NCBI GenBank assembly: GCA_934378145.1
Contig: CAKXXW010000023.1
Span: forward strand, 1-25,856
Length of the DNA stretch: 25,856 nucleotides
Direction: 5' to 3'
Source of the DNA: an uncultured Eubacteriales bacterium
GTDB lineage: Bacteria > Bacillota > Clostridia > Oscillospirales > CAG-272
Shown here: in pieces, positions 13,434-22,088 of the stretch
Position numbering within the stretch: position 1 is the stretch's first letter
Layout: the number at the start of each line of letters is the position of its first letter
Notes under the pieces: model-generated
The model's database searches: none
Seen by the model: the letters and a program-made list of their open reading frames with translations, nothing else
Told to the model about the DNA's origin: nothing
Translations under genes and position numbers: made by a program

Positions 13434-13462
13434 ATTATACTCCTATTATTTTGACTTGTCAA
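13434..13462 (-). promoter_or_regulatory. SigA-type promoter of the XRE/DUF3169 operon
   Basis: On the minus strand TTGACA (13462-13457), 17-bp spacer, TATAAT (13439-13434). The operators described at 13390-13430 cover and follow the initiation site, the geometry expected for repression. Confidence 0.87.
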
Positions 13463-13499
13463 GAGTTCCGCACAAATTTGAGAAAAAATTTTTCAACAG

Positions 13500-13529
13500 A
13501 AAAAGCACTTGTAAAAACAAGTGCTTTTT
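13500..13529. terminator. Terminator at the end of the exopolysaccharide locus
   Basis: Perfect 13-bp stem AAAAAGCACTTGT / ACAAGTGCTTTTT with an AAAA loop, 12 bp after the stop codon of the nucleotidyltransferase gene on the minus strand. It separates the capsule locus from the XRE/DUF3169 promoter. Confidence 0.88.
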
Positions 13530-13541
13530 AGTCTGATCATC

Positions 13542-14708
13542 TCAATGATCTATCCCGAGCCTTGCAAGCATTTCCGCAGTTGAGACTTGCTCGGCACCGG
13601 TGGTGGCAGAATTCAGCTTCAGTTCATTCATCCCGCGCTTCGCACCGCCGCGGAACAGCAATTTGCCCCATCTGCGCACCTCATACAACGGAAGCAGGAT
13701 GCGCTTCCCCTCAAGCGACGGGTAGTGAAATTTCAGGACATCATACGGGAGCCAGATACGGGAAAAGGCATAGCGCACCTTACCGCCCTGCTTTATCTGT
13801 TGAACAGCGACCCGATTCGAGGTCGTGCCGTACACGCCTCCGCAGAGGAGATAATCCTGCATCTGCCGTGTCAGATCCGTGTGTTCGTCGTCTCCGAACC
13901 ACACCTCGGAAAGCTTCTCGGCTTCTTCGGCAAAGGTGAGCAGTCCGCCTTCGGCAAGGAGTGCATTTCGCTTTTCCCTCTCAAAGGAAACGCGGTGATC
14001 CAAGACCCAAATATCGAGAAAAGGACGAACGCCGCACCCGCCGGTGGAGACAAAATGCTTTGCCATATGGGCGATATGGTAATAACAGAACATTTCGTCA
14101 CTCATCACATATTCCGAGGTATCGGCAACGCATACAGCGCTTTTCCAGACCGATCGTAAGACCGCTTCCATTCCGCCGATGCAGTTTTCTTCGATGAGAC
14201 TGTAATGAAGCTCCAGATGGACTCCGCTGCCCGAAAACAGCCCTATATCGTGCGAACCTTTGGATTCCCGACGATACGCCGCCTCTGTCACAAGCAGCTC
14301 GGCTGCGCGTTCAAGATCGCCCTCATTCACCAGAATGTCAATATCACAGCTCGTCCGCATCCACGGTTCGGGATAATATTGCCGCATTATTGCGCCTTTG
14401 AGCGGCAGGAACGGTATATTTGCTCTGTTGAGAGTCTCACGCAGACATCTAAGCTCGTAGTTTATCTTCTCATAGCGGTAGACCGCAAGCATTATCTGCT
14501 TTTGGAATTTCGCACGGATCTCATCATTTCCGATGAGATCATTTTTTATCAGCGCATCGCCGACAAGGTGGGCAAGGTCATGGGACTTCGAGAGCCGGTA
14601 CAGCTTTGCAAGCTCTTCATCTGTGAAAGCATACCGCGACCTGTCGATCTCTTTGCCGCAGACCTCCCCGGCTATAAAATCCATCATAGCACAGACGATC
14701 TTCTCCAT
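13542..14708 (-). CDS. NTP_transf_5 family nucleotidyltransferase-like protein
   Basis: 388 residues. The middle of the protein (about 95-175) has PFLPLKGAIM, PWMRTSCDIDILVNEGDLERA and later HLELHYSLIEE, the signature of the uncharacterised NTP_transf_5 (nucleotidyltransferase-fold) family. In that fold the CDIDILV acidic pair would bind the metal and a more distal acidic residue completes the site. The first 90 residues are helical and probably form a cap. Such proteins occur at the ends of exopolysaccharide and of some peptide-modification clusters; the reaction is unknown. The gene lies 26 bp downstream of ugd with an AGGAGGG site, and a strong terminator follows, so it is probably the last gene of the capsule locus. 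Its base composition resembles ugd and the left half of the window rather than the AT-rich locus core. Confidence 0.82.
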   Translation of the reverse strand: MEKIVCAMMDFIAGEVCGKEIDRSRYAFTDEELAKLYRLSKSHDLAHLVGDALIKNDLIGNDEIRAKFQKQIMLAVYRYEKINYELRCLRETLNRANIPFLPLKGAIMRQYYPEPWMRTSCDIDILVNEGDLERAAELLVTEAAYRRESKGSHDIGLFSGSGVHLELHYSLIEENCIGGMEAVLRSVWKSAVCVADTSEYVMSDEMFCYYHIAHMAKHFVSTGGCGVRPFLDIWVLDHRVSFEREKRNALLAEGGLLTFAEEAEKLSEVWFGDDEHTDLTRQMQDYLLCGGVYGTTSNRVAVQQIKQGGKVRYAFSRIWLPYDVLKFHYPSLEGKRILLPLYEVRRWGKLLFRGGAKRGMNELKLNSATTGAEQVSTAEMLARLGIDH

Positions 14709-14734
14709 AGCCCCTGCCCTCCTTTTTACCGATT

Positions 14735-15919
14735 TCAGTCTCTGAAATAAAGATCCCTTGTATAGACCTTGTCAAGGACATCGGCAATGTCATCGTTGTA
14801 ACGGTTGGCAATGATGACATCGCTTACGCTCTTGAATTCCTCAAGGTCGCGGATAACGCGGCTGTTGAAGAATCGTTCCTCCTTCATCGTAGGCTCGTAG
14901 ACCACGACCTCGATGCCCTTTGCCTTGATGCGCTTCATAACGCCCTGTATCGACGATTGGCGGAAGTTGTCGCTTCCCGCCTTCATCGTCAGGCGGTAAA
15001 CACCGACGGTCTTCGGGTGCTTCGCGATGATCTGATCGGCGATGAAATCCTTTCGTGTGCCGTTCGCCGCGACGATCGCCGAAATGATATTCTGCGGCAC
15101 ATCGTTATAGTTGGCAAGGAGCTGCTTCGTGTCCTTCGGCAGACAGTAGCCGCCGTAGCCGAAGGACGGGTTGTTATAGTGATCACCGATCCTAGGATCG
15201 AGGCAGACGCCCTCTATTATCGATTTCGTGTCAAGTCCCCTTACCTGTGCATATGTATCAAGCTCATTGAAATACGAAACCCTGAGCGCGAGATAGGTGT
15301 TTGCAAAAAGTTTGACTGCCTCCGCCTCGGTCGGATTCATAAAGCGGACCTCGATGTTTTCCTTGATCGCGCCCTCTTTGAGGAGGTTGGCAAAGGTTTC
15401 GGCAGCCTTATGGAGTCTTGCGTTCCTGACCGGAACACCGACGATGATACGGCTCGGATAAAGGTTATCGTACAGTGCATGCCCTTCGCGAAGGAATTCG
15501 GGGCTGAACAGAATATTGTCGCAGCAATATTCTTCCCTTATACTCTCGGTAAATCCAACGGGAACAGTAGATTTGACGATCATAACTGCGTCAGGATTGA
15601 CCGCGATGACCTGCTTTATGACGCTCTCGACCGAACTCGTATCGAAATAGTTCTTTGACGCGTCATAGTTTGTCGGAGTGGAAATTATAACAAGGTCGGC
15701 ATCACGGTAGGCACTGTCGCCGTCGGTGGTCGCTTCAAGGTCAAGCTCCCGCGTCGCAAGGTATTCTTCGATCTCACGGTCGACGATCGGGGACCTTTTG
15801 TTCCGGATCATCTCCACCTTTTCGGGAACAATGTCCACAGCCTTTACCGTATTGTGCTGTGCCAGAAGGATCGCTATTGAAAGACCGACATATCCGGTGC
15901 CGGCTACTGCTATTTTCAT
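14735..15919 (-). CDS. ugd: UDP-glucose 6-dehydrogenase
   Basis: 394 residues, normal for short Gram-positive UDP-glucose dehydrogenases. It oxidises UDP-glucose to UDP-glucuronate with two NAD+. Visible features: N-terminal Rossmann GTGYVG (7-12), STPTNYD (80-86), SPEFLREG (139-146), the central helix EAEAVKLFANTYLALRVS with the catalytic Lys204, and GYGGYCLPKDTKQL with the nucleophile Cys259 and Asp263. The C-terminal domain with the second nucleotide-binding half is complete. A CAGGAG site precedes ATG 15919. It lies at the distal end of the exopolysaccharide locus, 123 bp beyond the flippase gene, and indicates that the polymer contains glucuronic acid or a derived sugar. UDP-ManNAc dehydrogenase is the main alternative, but the residue pattern favours UDP-glucose. 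Confidence 0.93.
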   Translation of the reverse strand: MKIAVAGTGYVGLSIAILLAQHNTVKAVDIVPEKVEMIRNKRSPIVDREIEEYLATRELDLEATTDGDSAYRDADLVIISTPTNYDASKNYFDTSSVESVIKQVIAVNPDAVMIVKSTVPVGFTESIREEYCCDNILFSPEFLREGHALYDNLYPSRIIVGVPVRNARLHKAAETFANLLKEGAIKENIEVRFMNPTEAEAVKLFANTYLALRVSYFNELDTYAQVRGLDTKSIIEGVCLDPRIGDHYNNPSFGYGGYCLPKDTKQLLANYNDVPQNIISAIVAANGTRKDFIADQIIAKHPKTVGVYRLTMKAGSDNFRQSSIQGVMKRIKAKGIEVVVYEPTMKEERFFNSRVIRDLEEFKSVSDVIIANRYNDDIADVLDKVYTRDLYFRD

Positions 15920-16042
15920 ATTCGTTTTCTCCTGTATAAGTATTTTTGAAATCTGAATATGCTTCCTTGCAGTCCCTACGAGTGCTTCTCCATGGCAACT
16001 TGCTTAAAAGCGAATTTTTCTTTGGTCTGTCACATTAGAATA

Positions 16043-17566
16043 TTAGCTCCGGCGTCGAACCGTTTTTACAATAATTGCCTTAAATTCCGGTTTAAAGAAT
16101 AAATAGTTTCCTGTCACGGTTATAATCGCAGCAATAACAGTCGTCAGGCTTGCTACGCCAACCCATGCAAAGTAAGTATCTACTCTGAAATTTGAGCTCA
16201 GCAGTTTTCCAAAAAAACATATCGACGCAAATACACCTGCATTTACAGCCGCTCTCTTTATAAAAAATCTGATCTTTCGGTTGAATATATTATGTCGCAG
16301 ATATATCGCATAATAAAGTAGCCTCGCGACCGTAGCCGAAAGCGTACCGATAGCCACACCAAGAAGCCCTAACGGCTTGACCAGTGAGACAGACAGTACA
16401 ATATTTATAAGCGCTTCGCCGTATGCGGCAATTTGTGTCTGCTTAAAGTGCCCGCCTGCAATTACCATACCGTGGTAAGGCATTTTGATACAATACACAT
16501 ATGATGCCAGAACCATAACAACGGCAAAAGCAGGCTGTATGTAATTTGCATCCTGAATCCCTGCTGTATATATCCGCACAAACGGAACTATCATCACCGC
16601 CGTCACCGAGAACAGGATCGTTGAAATAACAGAGATCAGCGTTTCATAATAATCGAATGTTTTATGTAGTATATCGTCTTCATTCTTGGCAAGCATATCG
16701 CCAAACATTGCCTCCATGCCTGATGAAAAGGATGAACACACATTCTGAATCTGATTGAAAATCATATAGTACACCGAATAGACAGCAACCAACTTCAAAT
16801 CCGCCATTACAGTAAGTACGGCTATGTCAGTATTCGAATGCAGAAAATATGCAATATGCTGTGCAAATCCGACCCACTTGTCTTTTAAGTAATTTGTCTT
16901 TTCCGGCTTGACAGACTCAATGGGAAAGTTTTTCTTCACATAAAGCCAGAGCAAGCAAGGCTTAACAACATAGATACAGCTACTCACAAGCTTAACAACG
17001 ATAATATCACTCTGGGCAAAAATCAAAAGGACAATAAAAAGTGTATTTACGATCTTGGCGCCCATGTTTATAACGGTCGTTATATAGCTTTTCTGTGCTG
17101 CCTGCAAAAGGACGGAATACGAGATACCGATAAAATATTCCGCAAATGTTGATATACTGATAACGATAACCAGCAGAAATGTCTCTGACCAGCTGAGGAC
17201 TTCCGTTCCCGAGATCTTCTTGAACGAGACCGCAAGTACAATCACATACAGCAGGAAAATATAAGCAATAACCCTAAAAAATCTTTTTATCTCCGCTACA
17301 ATACCGTTGATAGTACGGGAATCATTCTGTGCAAGCGGTTTATATAGGGCGGCTCGTGCTACCCCTCCGATTCCGCCCTCCAGCAAAGTTATATATGCCA
17401 AAAACTGTGCAATAGATGTCGTCGCCCCATAGGTTTCCGACCCAAAGGCTCCGATCAGGAGCCGCGGCACAATTATTCCGCATATCAATGTTATAAATTG
17501 CCCCAGCAACGAAAAAACTATGTTCAGCTTGGCCCTGCCCGATCTGGTGTCGGAAATTTTATGCAT
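16043..17566 (-). CDS. Wzx-like polysaccharide flippase
   Basis: A 507-residue integral membrane protein with about 12-14 predicted helices. The start RAKLNIVFSLLGQFITLICGIIVPRLLIGAFGSETYGATTS is typical of the Polysacc_synt/MVF flippase group that moves undecaprenyl-linked repeat units across the membrane. Conserved small-residue motifs (EGGIGGVARAALYKPLAQ) follow helix 3. The gene overlaps the upstream GT2 gene by 8 bp, with AAGGAG 7 nt before ATG 17566. Together with the Wzy-like gene at 20838 it defines a Wzx/Wzy-type assembly pathway. The intergenic stretch after it (15920-16042) contains no gene that I can support. Confidence 0.88.
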   Translation of the reverse strand: MHKISDTRSGRAKLNIVFSLLGQFITLICGIIVPRLLIGAFGSETYGATTSIAQFLAYITLLEGGIGGVARAALYKPLAQNDSRTINGIVAEIKRFFRVIAYIFLLYVIVLAVSFKKISGTEVLSWSETFLLVIVISISTFAEYFIGISYSVLLQAAQKSYITTVINMGAKIVNTLFIVLLIFAQSDIIVVKLVSSCIYVVKPCLLWLYVKKNFPIESVKPEKTNYLKDKWVGFAQHIAYFLHSNTDIAVLTVMADLKLVAVYSVYYMIFNQIQNVCSSFSSGMEAMFGDMLAKNEDDILHKTFDYYETLISVISTILFSVTAVMIVPFVRIYTAGIQDANYIQPAFAVVMVLASYVYCIKMPYHGMVIAGGHFKQTQIAAYGEALINIVLSVSLVKPLGLLGVAIGTLSATVARLLYYAIYLRHNIFNRKIRFFIKRAAVNAGVFASICFFGKLLSSNFRVDTYFAWVGVASLTTVIAAIITVTGNYLFFKPEFKAIIVKTVRRRS

Positions 17567-18647
17567 TCCGATTCTCCTTTTCTCGGTTCCTACGAATGAT
17601 CCGGCGCTGCAACATATTGCCGTAAATTTTCCTGATACTCCCGTAAAGATTTAGCATCCAATATGTTTTGCTTTCAAATATGCGAAATAAGATTTTATCT
17701 TTTGTTCCGCATTTGAAAGTTTTTCCCTTTAAATTTTTTCTGTAAAAGTCTGATTCCGCTATCCTATTGTAATATTCCGCTTTTTCACGAGTCGGAATAC
17801 GAAAACTGCCTACTGTTGAAACCATACCGGTTATCAGAGAAACGCAAAAACCTCTGTATTCTTCCCAATCGGACTCGGTAAAGACATTTTCTGCTTCAAG
17901 ATATTCATTTACCCTCTCCCGAATGGTGAAATCCATCTTATAATTATCAGGTCCGATGGTCATTGTCACGCTTTCAGGATTGATCGTATAATTGTAAAGA
18001 CTCTCCTGTAAAAAATATATCGTTGATGCAGCTTTGTAAAAATCTATGCTTCTTAGAAGATCCTCGGCAAGCGAAATCCCGTAATACTTCTCATAGCTTC
18101 CGGTCGGGATCAGTTCCCCCCTTATTGCCTTTCTGCAAACTGGATTATAGCCGGGATCGGAGAATACCTTTTTATAAAGAGTTCTTTTGTCTTCTTCCAT
18201 GTACGATCCGGTGTTTCCTTTATCATACGGGGTAACTATTTGACCGTTAAGTACCCGATCCATTCCATAGATCACCATATCGCAATCTTCAAGCCTTATG
18301 ACATCCGCTATCCGGCTGAGCGCATTTTGCTTTAATGAATCATCGGAATCCAGAAACATTACATACGAATCCTTAAGACAGTATGAATCCTGTATATACT
18401 TAATTGCTGTATCTCTTGCGGCTATCAACCCTTTATTCTTTTGATGGATCACATGCAACCGTTTATCATTACGGGCAAACTCATCACATATCGTCCCCGA
18501 GTTATCCGGCGAACCGTCATCCACAAGTATCAATCTGAAGTTTTGATAGGATTGATCCAAGACGGATTTAATACAATCTCGGACATATTTTTCTACCTTA
18601 TAAACCGGCACAAGAATGTAGAATAAAATATCCTTCTCAACAGTCAT
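17559..18647 (-). CDS. Family 2 glycosyltransferase
   Basis: A 362-residue GT2 enzyme with a GT-A fold. Signature parts are YILVPVYKVEKYVRDCIKSVLDQSY, LILVDDGSPDNSGTICDEFA (nucleotide binding) and YVMFLDSDDSL (metal-binding DSD), followed by a long variable C-terminal region that sets acceptor specificity. Inverting transfer of one sugar to the lipid-linked repeat unit at the cytosolic membrane face is expected. The C-terminus is strongly basic (LQRRIIRRNREKENR), which may help membrane contact. It follows the CapA gene after 73 bp and overlaps the flippase gene. The ribosome binding site is weak (AAAGTAGG). Donor sugar and linkage cannot be read from the sequence. Confidence 0.9.
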   Translation of the reverse strand: MTVEKDILFYILVPVYKVEKYVRDCIKSVLDQSYQNFRLILVDDGSPDNSGTICDEFARNDKRLHVIHQKNKGLIAARDTAIKYIQDSYCLKDSYVMFLDSDDSLKQNALSRIADVIRLEDCDMVIYGMDRVLNGQIVTPYDKGNTGSYMEEDKRTLYKKVFSDPGYNPVCRKAIRGELIPTGSYEKYYGISLAEDLLRSIDFYKAASTIYFLQESLYNYTINPESVTMTIGPDNYKMDFTIRERVNEYLEAENVFTESDWEEYRGFCVSLITGMVSTVGSFRIPTREKAEYYNRIAESDFYRKNLKGKTFKCGTKDKILFRIFESKTYWMLNLYGSIRKIYGNMLQRRIIRRNREKENRNA

Positions 18648-18720
18648 ATATGCCTACTTTCAGGTTCTGCCTTTGCAACATAACCGTTCAAGCTTACGAA
18701 TCTCATTAAAAATGCATTCA

Positions 18721-19857
18721 TCATTCTTTATCCTTAACCATCGATATTGCTCTAAGCATAAGCTCCCTGTGAGCCTCACAGTCCATAAAATTTATGACTT
18801 GGTACTTATTAACTACCGGATATTTTCTCCTGAGTGTTTCTCTCAGTAACCAGCCTCCGGTCAGCCGATTAAGTACGCGGAATATGAAACTATTCTTTCC
18901 GGACAGCGCTCTCATATAAGAAATACGAAATGTATCGGCAAATTTTGAATATTCCGATTCCACAAAGTCGGGTGATTTTATCTCTTCCGAACGTTTATAG
19001 AACCCCTCAAGGATCTTCTGCCTGTTTTCTTCATCCGCAAGTCTGACACAATTCCCTGATTTTACGAGTGGTCGGTAAGAAATACCAAAGTCGTCATCTA
19101 TCTCTACCAGCATTCCCGTCTGCCAGCACTCATTATCGCTGTAATCAAAAAGGAAGTTTCCCTGACCGTAAACAATAGTGCCTCCGGCATACTTTTCCTC
19201 GCAACCTATGCAGTGGCTATGCTGACAGATCACCAGATCCGCACCTTTTTCAACTAACTTCCGGCACACTTTCTGTAGATCAGGCGACGGATAGCGGTAA
19301 TGCTCTTTACCGCCGTGGTAAAGGACGATCACATAGTCGCACTGTGCTTTCAGCTTAACAACATGATCCGGAGATTCAAGCAGATCGATCGGATTTGCTC
19401 CGGCAGAACGATCCGTTACAAGAGAAAATTCGTGTTCCGCACAGGCATATACACCGATTTTCTTTCCGTCACACTCAAAAATGAAAGGTCTTGCAGCCTC
19501 TATGGGTGTATTGCCCACTCCAACATAAGAAATCCCGGCGTCTTCCAATGTTTTGAGAGTAGAGTCAAGCCCATCCGTTCCCTGATCCAGAATATGATTA
19601 TTCGCCAATGTCAAAAGATCTGTTCCGGCAGCTTTGTATCCGCTTACCGTATCCGTATCCGCGATCAGATTCGGTCCGCATTTCGGTATCGGCGATGCCT
19701 TTTTTGTAAGCGGGACCTCCAGATTGAATATGCGGTAGTCCGCATCATTGAGGACGGTGACAAGCTCATCACCAAAAAGGTGCCTGATATCACCCTTTAC
19801 AAAATATTCGGCATTGCTTTCGGTAGGCACAAGATCCGCACCGATAAGTATATTCAT
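18721..19857 (-). CDS. CapA/PgsA-type metallophosphatase-fold protein
   Basis: 378 residues, the PGA_cap (CapA) domain of the poly-gamma-glutamate and capsule machinery, which has a calcineurin-like fold. Visible motifs: ILIGADLVPTESN at the start, FNLEVPLT, LLTLANNHILDQG with the family-defining NNH, VIVLYHGGKEH, VICQHSHCIGC and YGQGNFLFDY. Many CapA proteins are membrane-anchored; this one has no signal peptide or membrane helix and so would be cytosolic. A longer frame begins at 19893, but AAGGGA upstream of ATG 19857 and the match to family starts support the shorter protein. The gene begins 37 bp after the TupA-like ATP-grasp gene. The role in this locus is uncertain; a link to amino-acid modification of the polymer is discussed in the findings. 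Confidence 0.88.
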   Translation of the reverse strand: MNILIGADLVPTESNAEYFVKGDIRHLFGDELVTVLNDADYRIFNLEVPLTKKASPIPKCGPNLIADTDTVSGYKAAGTDLLTLANNHILDQGTDGLDSTLKTLEDAGISYVGVGNTPIEAARPFIFECDGKKIGVYACAEHEFSLVTDRSAGANPIDLLESPDHVVKLKAQCDYVIVLYHGGKEHYRYPSPDLQKVCRKLVEKGADLVICQHSHCIGCEEKYAGGTIVYGQGNFLFDYSDNECWQTGMLVEIDDDFGISYRPLVKSGNCVRLADEENRQKILEGFYKRSEEIKSPDFVESEYSKFADTFRISYMRALSGKNSFIFRVLNRLTGGWLLRETLRRKYPVVNKYQVINFMDCEAHRELMLRAISMVKDKE

Positions 19858-19894
19858 ATTGTATTCCCTTCTGTGTCGGGTGAAATCATACACA

Positions 19895-20848
19895 TTATTG
19901 AATCACTTTATTTGTTCCTTTTTTCTCTGGCAAAGTGATCCATTCACCCAGCTTTTTATCCCATTTTGGCGGATTGAATTTATCAAATCCGCTACCATCA
20001 AAAAATGTCAGTTCTCCAAAATAGATTTGCTCCTGAACCTCATAAAAATCTACGCGTATATGCGGAATGCCTTTTGATAGAATTCTTGACAACCGTTTCA
20101 TTTCATCAAAAAGCTTCGGCTTTTCAGGTGACGGCACCGCGTTAGGATATCCCCATGTAAAATCAAGATGATTGAAATCCATATCGAAATAATCCGCCTT
20201 CGTTTGACCTTTGGCTCTATCGGTATTTATCATCACCAATTTAGGTTCACCATCAAAACAATACCACTTATAATCCCTTAATTCGGATGTCGCGGGATCT
20301 TCCATATACTTTTCCGCAATGATCTTTCTCGGTACATCCTTATAGGGCCATTCACGGCCGGTAAGGTAATAATCCTGCGCCAATCCGCGGGATAGATTTC
20401 TGCGTATTGTTCTGATGCTCTTTGTGGTCAGCTTACTCTTATCTTTGCATATATACATTCCGAGACCCGAATTGTGGTTGCATTTCAGAACAAATTGATT
20501 CGGCAATTTTTCAAAATCAATATCCTTCGGATCATTCCATACACCGAGCAACGGTATCAAATATTCTTCCCCGAGCTTTTCCTTTATATAATCACGAACC
20601 CTGTATTTATCCACCATAACGGTATATCCGGGCTTGCGATCGTACAGCTTCAGCCATTGCAATTTTTCGTTGAAAGTTTGCGGATTATCAAGATTAAGCG
20701 GTCTGCCTATGCAGCTTTTGAATTTCCGTTTAATAAATTCCCTGTCGGGCATATTATCATATCTTCCGAATCCGGCATTTATCAGAAAGCGATAATCCGC
20801 ATCAGACAGATAATTCCCCATCGCTTTTGTGTATTTTTTAACTTTCAT
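19895..20848 (-). CDS. TupA-like ATP-grasp protein
   Basis: 317 residues. The sequence opens with about 40 variable residues, then NPQTFNEKLQWLKLYDRKPGYTVMVDKYRVRDYI, a hallmark of TupA-like ATP-grasp proteins found in surface polysaccharide clusters. LPNQFVLKCNHNSG forms the nucleotide-binding loop, IIAEKYMED and LRDYKWYCFDGEPKLV follow, and RVDFYEV..QIYFGELTFFDGSGFD carries the acidic metal-binding residues. ATP-grasp enzymes join a carboxylate to an amine through an acylphosphate. The founding TupA is needed for teichuronopeptide synthesis in an alkaliphilic Bacillus. The gene overlaps the Wzy-like gene by 11 bp and is followed by CapA. The assignment is good; the ligated substrate is unknown. 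Confidence 0.85.
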   Translation of the reverse strand: MKVKKYTKAMGNYLSDADYRFLINAGFGRYDNMPDREFIKRKFKSCIGRPLNLDNPQTFNEKLQWLKLYDRKPGYTVMVDKYRVRDYIKEKLGEEYLIPLLGVWNDPKDIDFEKLPNQFVLKCNHNSGLGMYICKDKSKLTTKSIRTIRRNLSRGLAQDYYLTGREWPYKDVPRKIIAEKYMEDPATSELRDYKWYCFDGEPKLVMINTDRAKGQTKADYFDMDFNHLDFTWGYPNAVPSPEKPKLFDEMKRLSRILSKGIPHIRVDFYEVQEQIYFGELTFFDGSGFDKFNPPKWDKKLGEWITLPEKKGTNKVIQ

Positions 20849-22079
20849 TTGATATTGCCTTTCGCCTCAATTGAAATACATTCAGAAAGTGAATCATAAG
20901 ATAGAAATTTTGCAATTTATTAGAATATGAAACCATACCGTAATCCAAAGCCAGCATAAGTACAAGCCAGATCGCAAAAAATGTAACTCTCGGTTTGTCC
21001 GTTTTCCTGTATTTCCACAGTTGCAGGAAGAGATACACATACATGGCATAATAGAGTACAAACCCTATGATCCCGCCGCCGCAAAGAAGCTCGACAAAAT
21101 TATCATGTAAGTATGTGTCGAAGTTGCAATATTTCGCCGCCAGAATATGAGGATTTGCAATACCTATACCACCGACAGGATATTTGAAAAACCATTGTAG
21201 CCCCAGCTCTTTGAATTGGTTACGCTTCATCGTGGAACCGTCCGTATCCCCGTTTCCGAGGAAGGAATTCAACATATCGCTCATACGCTCGCGTACTCCG
21301 GTAAAGACCTCCAGTTGCAGAAGCAGATAAACAAGCAATGCCAAGATCAAAATTCCGAACAGGATCTCCGCAATCTTGATCAATATGGCTTTTTTTGATT
21401 TTTGGGTCTTTACAAAGGCATATCCCAAGATTCCGGCTATCAAAAAGACCAATGCTTTTCTGCTTTGCGTAGCGCCGATAACGATTATACTCGGGATCAT
21501 AAACAGCACCGTCGGGAAGAGACGATCCTGCGGTCGTAAACATCTGAGATTTATCTGAAGTATACACGAAAGTGCGCAGAGCATCCCTATAACATTTATA
21601 TTGGCAAACTCATTGTCGATACGCAGATCAGAGCCGCTTCCGGCTGCGATCATTCTGTCCAATCCGTAAAATGAAAGCGAGTATAAAGCAACGATATATC
21701 CCGCCCACATTACGGCTTTAAGCATCACTGTTGCATCAAGCTCCGGAACACTCAGGTAAGTGATATACACCACATAGGCGCACATAAAGGTCCGCATCAG
21801 TGTTCTTGCCATTATCACAGAGTCCGATGCATTTAACGCCCAAAGAGAAGAGATCAGCACAAAGCCGATAAATAAAATATTCAATGGGATATACGGGCTG
21901 AACCAAAGCGAAATTTTCCACCGGTTTATCGCACACCCCAGCAGAAAAATACCTATGGACAGTCCTAAAAAAACATACTTGCCCCAACTATATGAATCAA
22001 ACAGAACAAACAGTACAAATAAAGCAGTAGTAAAAACAAATATGAGATTCGTTGCTACCTTACGAAGTTTTATTGTCAC
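20838..22079 (-). CDS. Wzy-like O-antigen/polysaccharide polymerase
   Basis: 413 residues with about 10-12 hydrophobic helices and a large extracytoplasmic loop between residues about 240 and 330. The loop contains GNGDTDGSTMKRNQFKELG and then YPVGGIGIANPHILAAKY..TYLHDNFVELLCGGGIIG. The G-x-G-x-x-N and HNxxxE/HDNFVELL elements are typical of the O-antigen ligase/Wzy (Wzy_C-like) superfamily. It would polymerise lipid-linked repeat units outside the membrane. It starts with GTG 22079; GGAG 6 nt upstream supports this. The start lies 9 bp after the GT4 gene and the end overlaps the ATP-grasp gene. Ligase function is unlikely in a Gram-positive organism. Confidence 0.85.
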   Translation of the reverse strand: MTIKLRKVATNLIFVFTTALFVLFVLFDSYSWGKYVFLGLSIGIFLLGCAINRWKISLWFSPYIPLNILFIGFVLISSLWALNASDSVIMARTLMRTFMCAYVVYITYLSVPELDATVMLKAVMWAGYIVALYSLSFYGLDRMIAAGSGSDLRIDNEFANINVIGMLCALSCILQINLRCLRPQDRLFPTVLFMIPSIIVIGATQSRKALVFLIAGILGYAFVKTQKSKKAILIKIAEILFGILILALLVYLLLQLEVFTGVRERMSDMLNSFLGNGDTDGSTMKRNQFKELGLQWFFKYPVGGIGIANPHILAAKYCNFDTYLHDNFVELLCGGGIIGFVLYYAMYVYLFLQLWKYRKTDKPRVTFFAIWLVLMLALDYGMVSYSNKLQNFYLMIHFLNVFQLRRKAISNES

Positions 22080-22088
22080 ACCCGTCTC

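Noticed and set aside
14957..15658. Open frame of 233 codons on the plus strand
   Set aside because: It lies wholly within ugd on the opposite strand, whose motifs are all present; the plus-strand frame is a product of the GC-biased third positions.
15920..16042. Possible gene remnant between the flippase gene and ugd
   Set aside because: Reading all three minus-strand frames gives only short broken frames without any recognisable motif.
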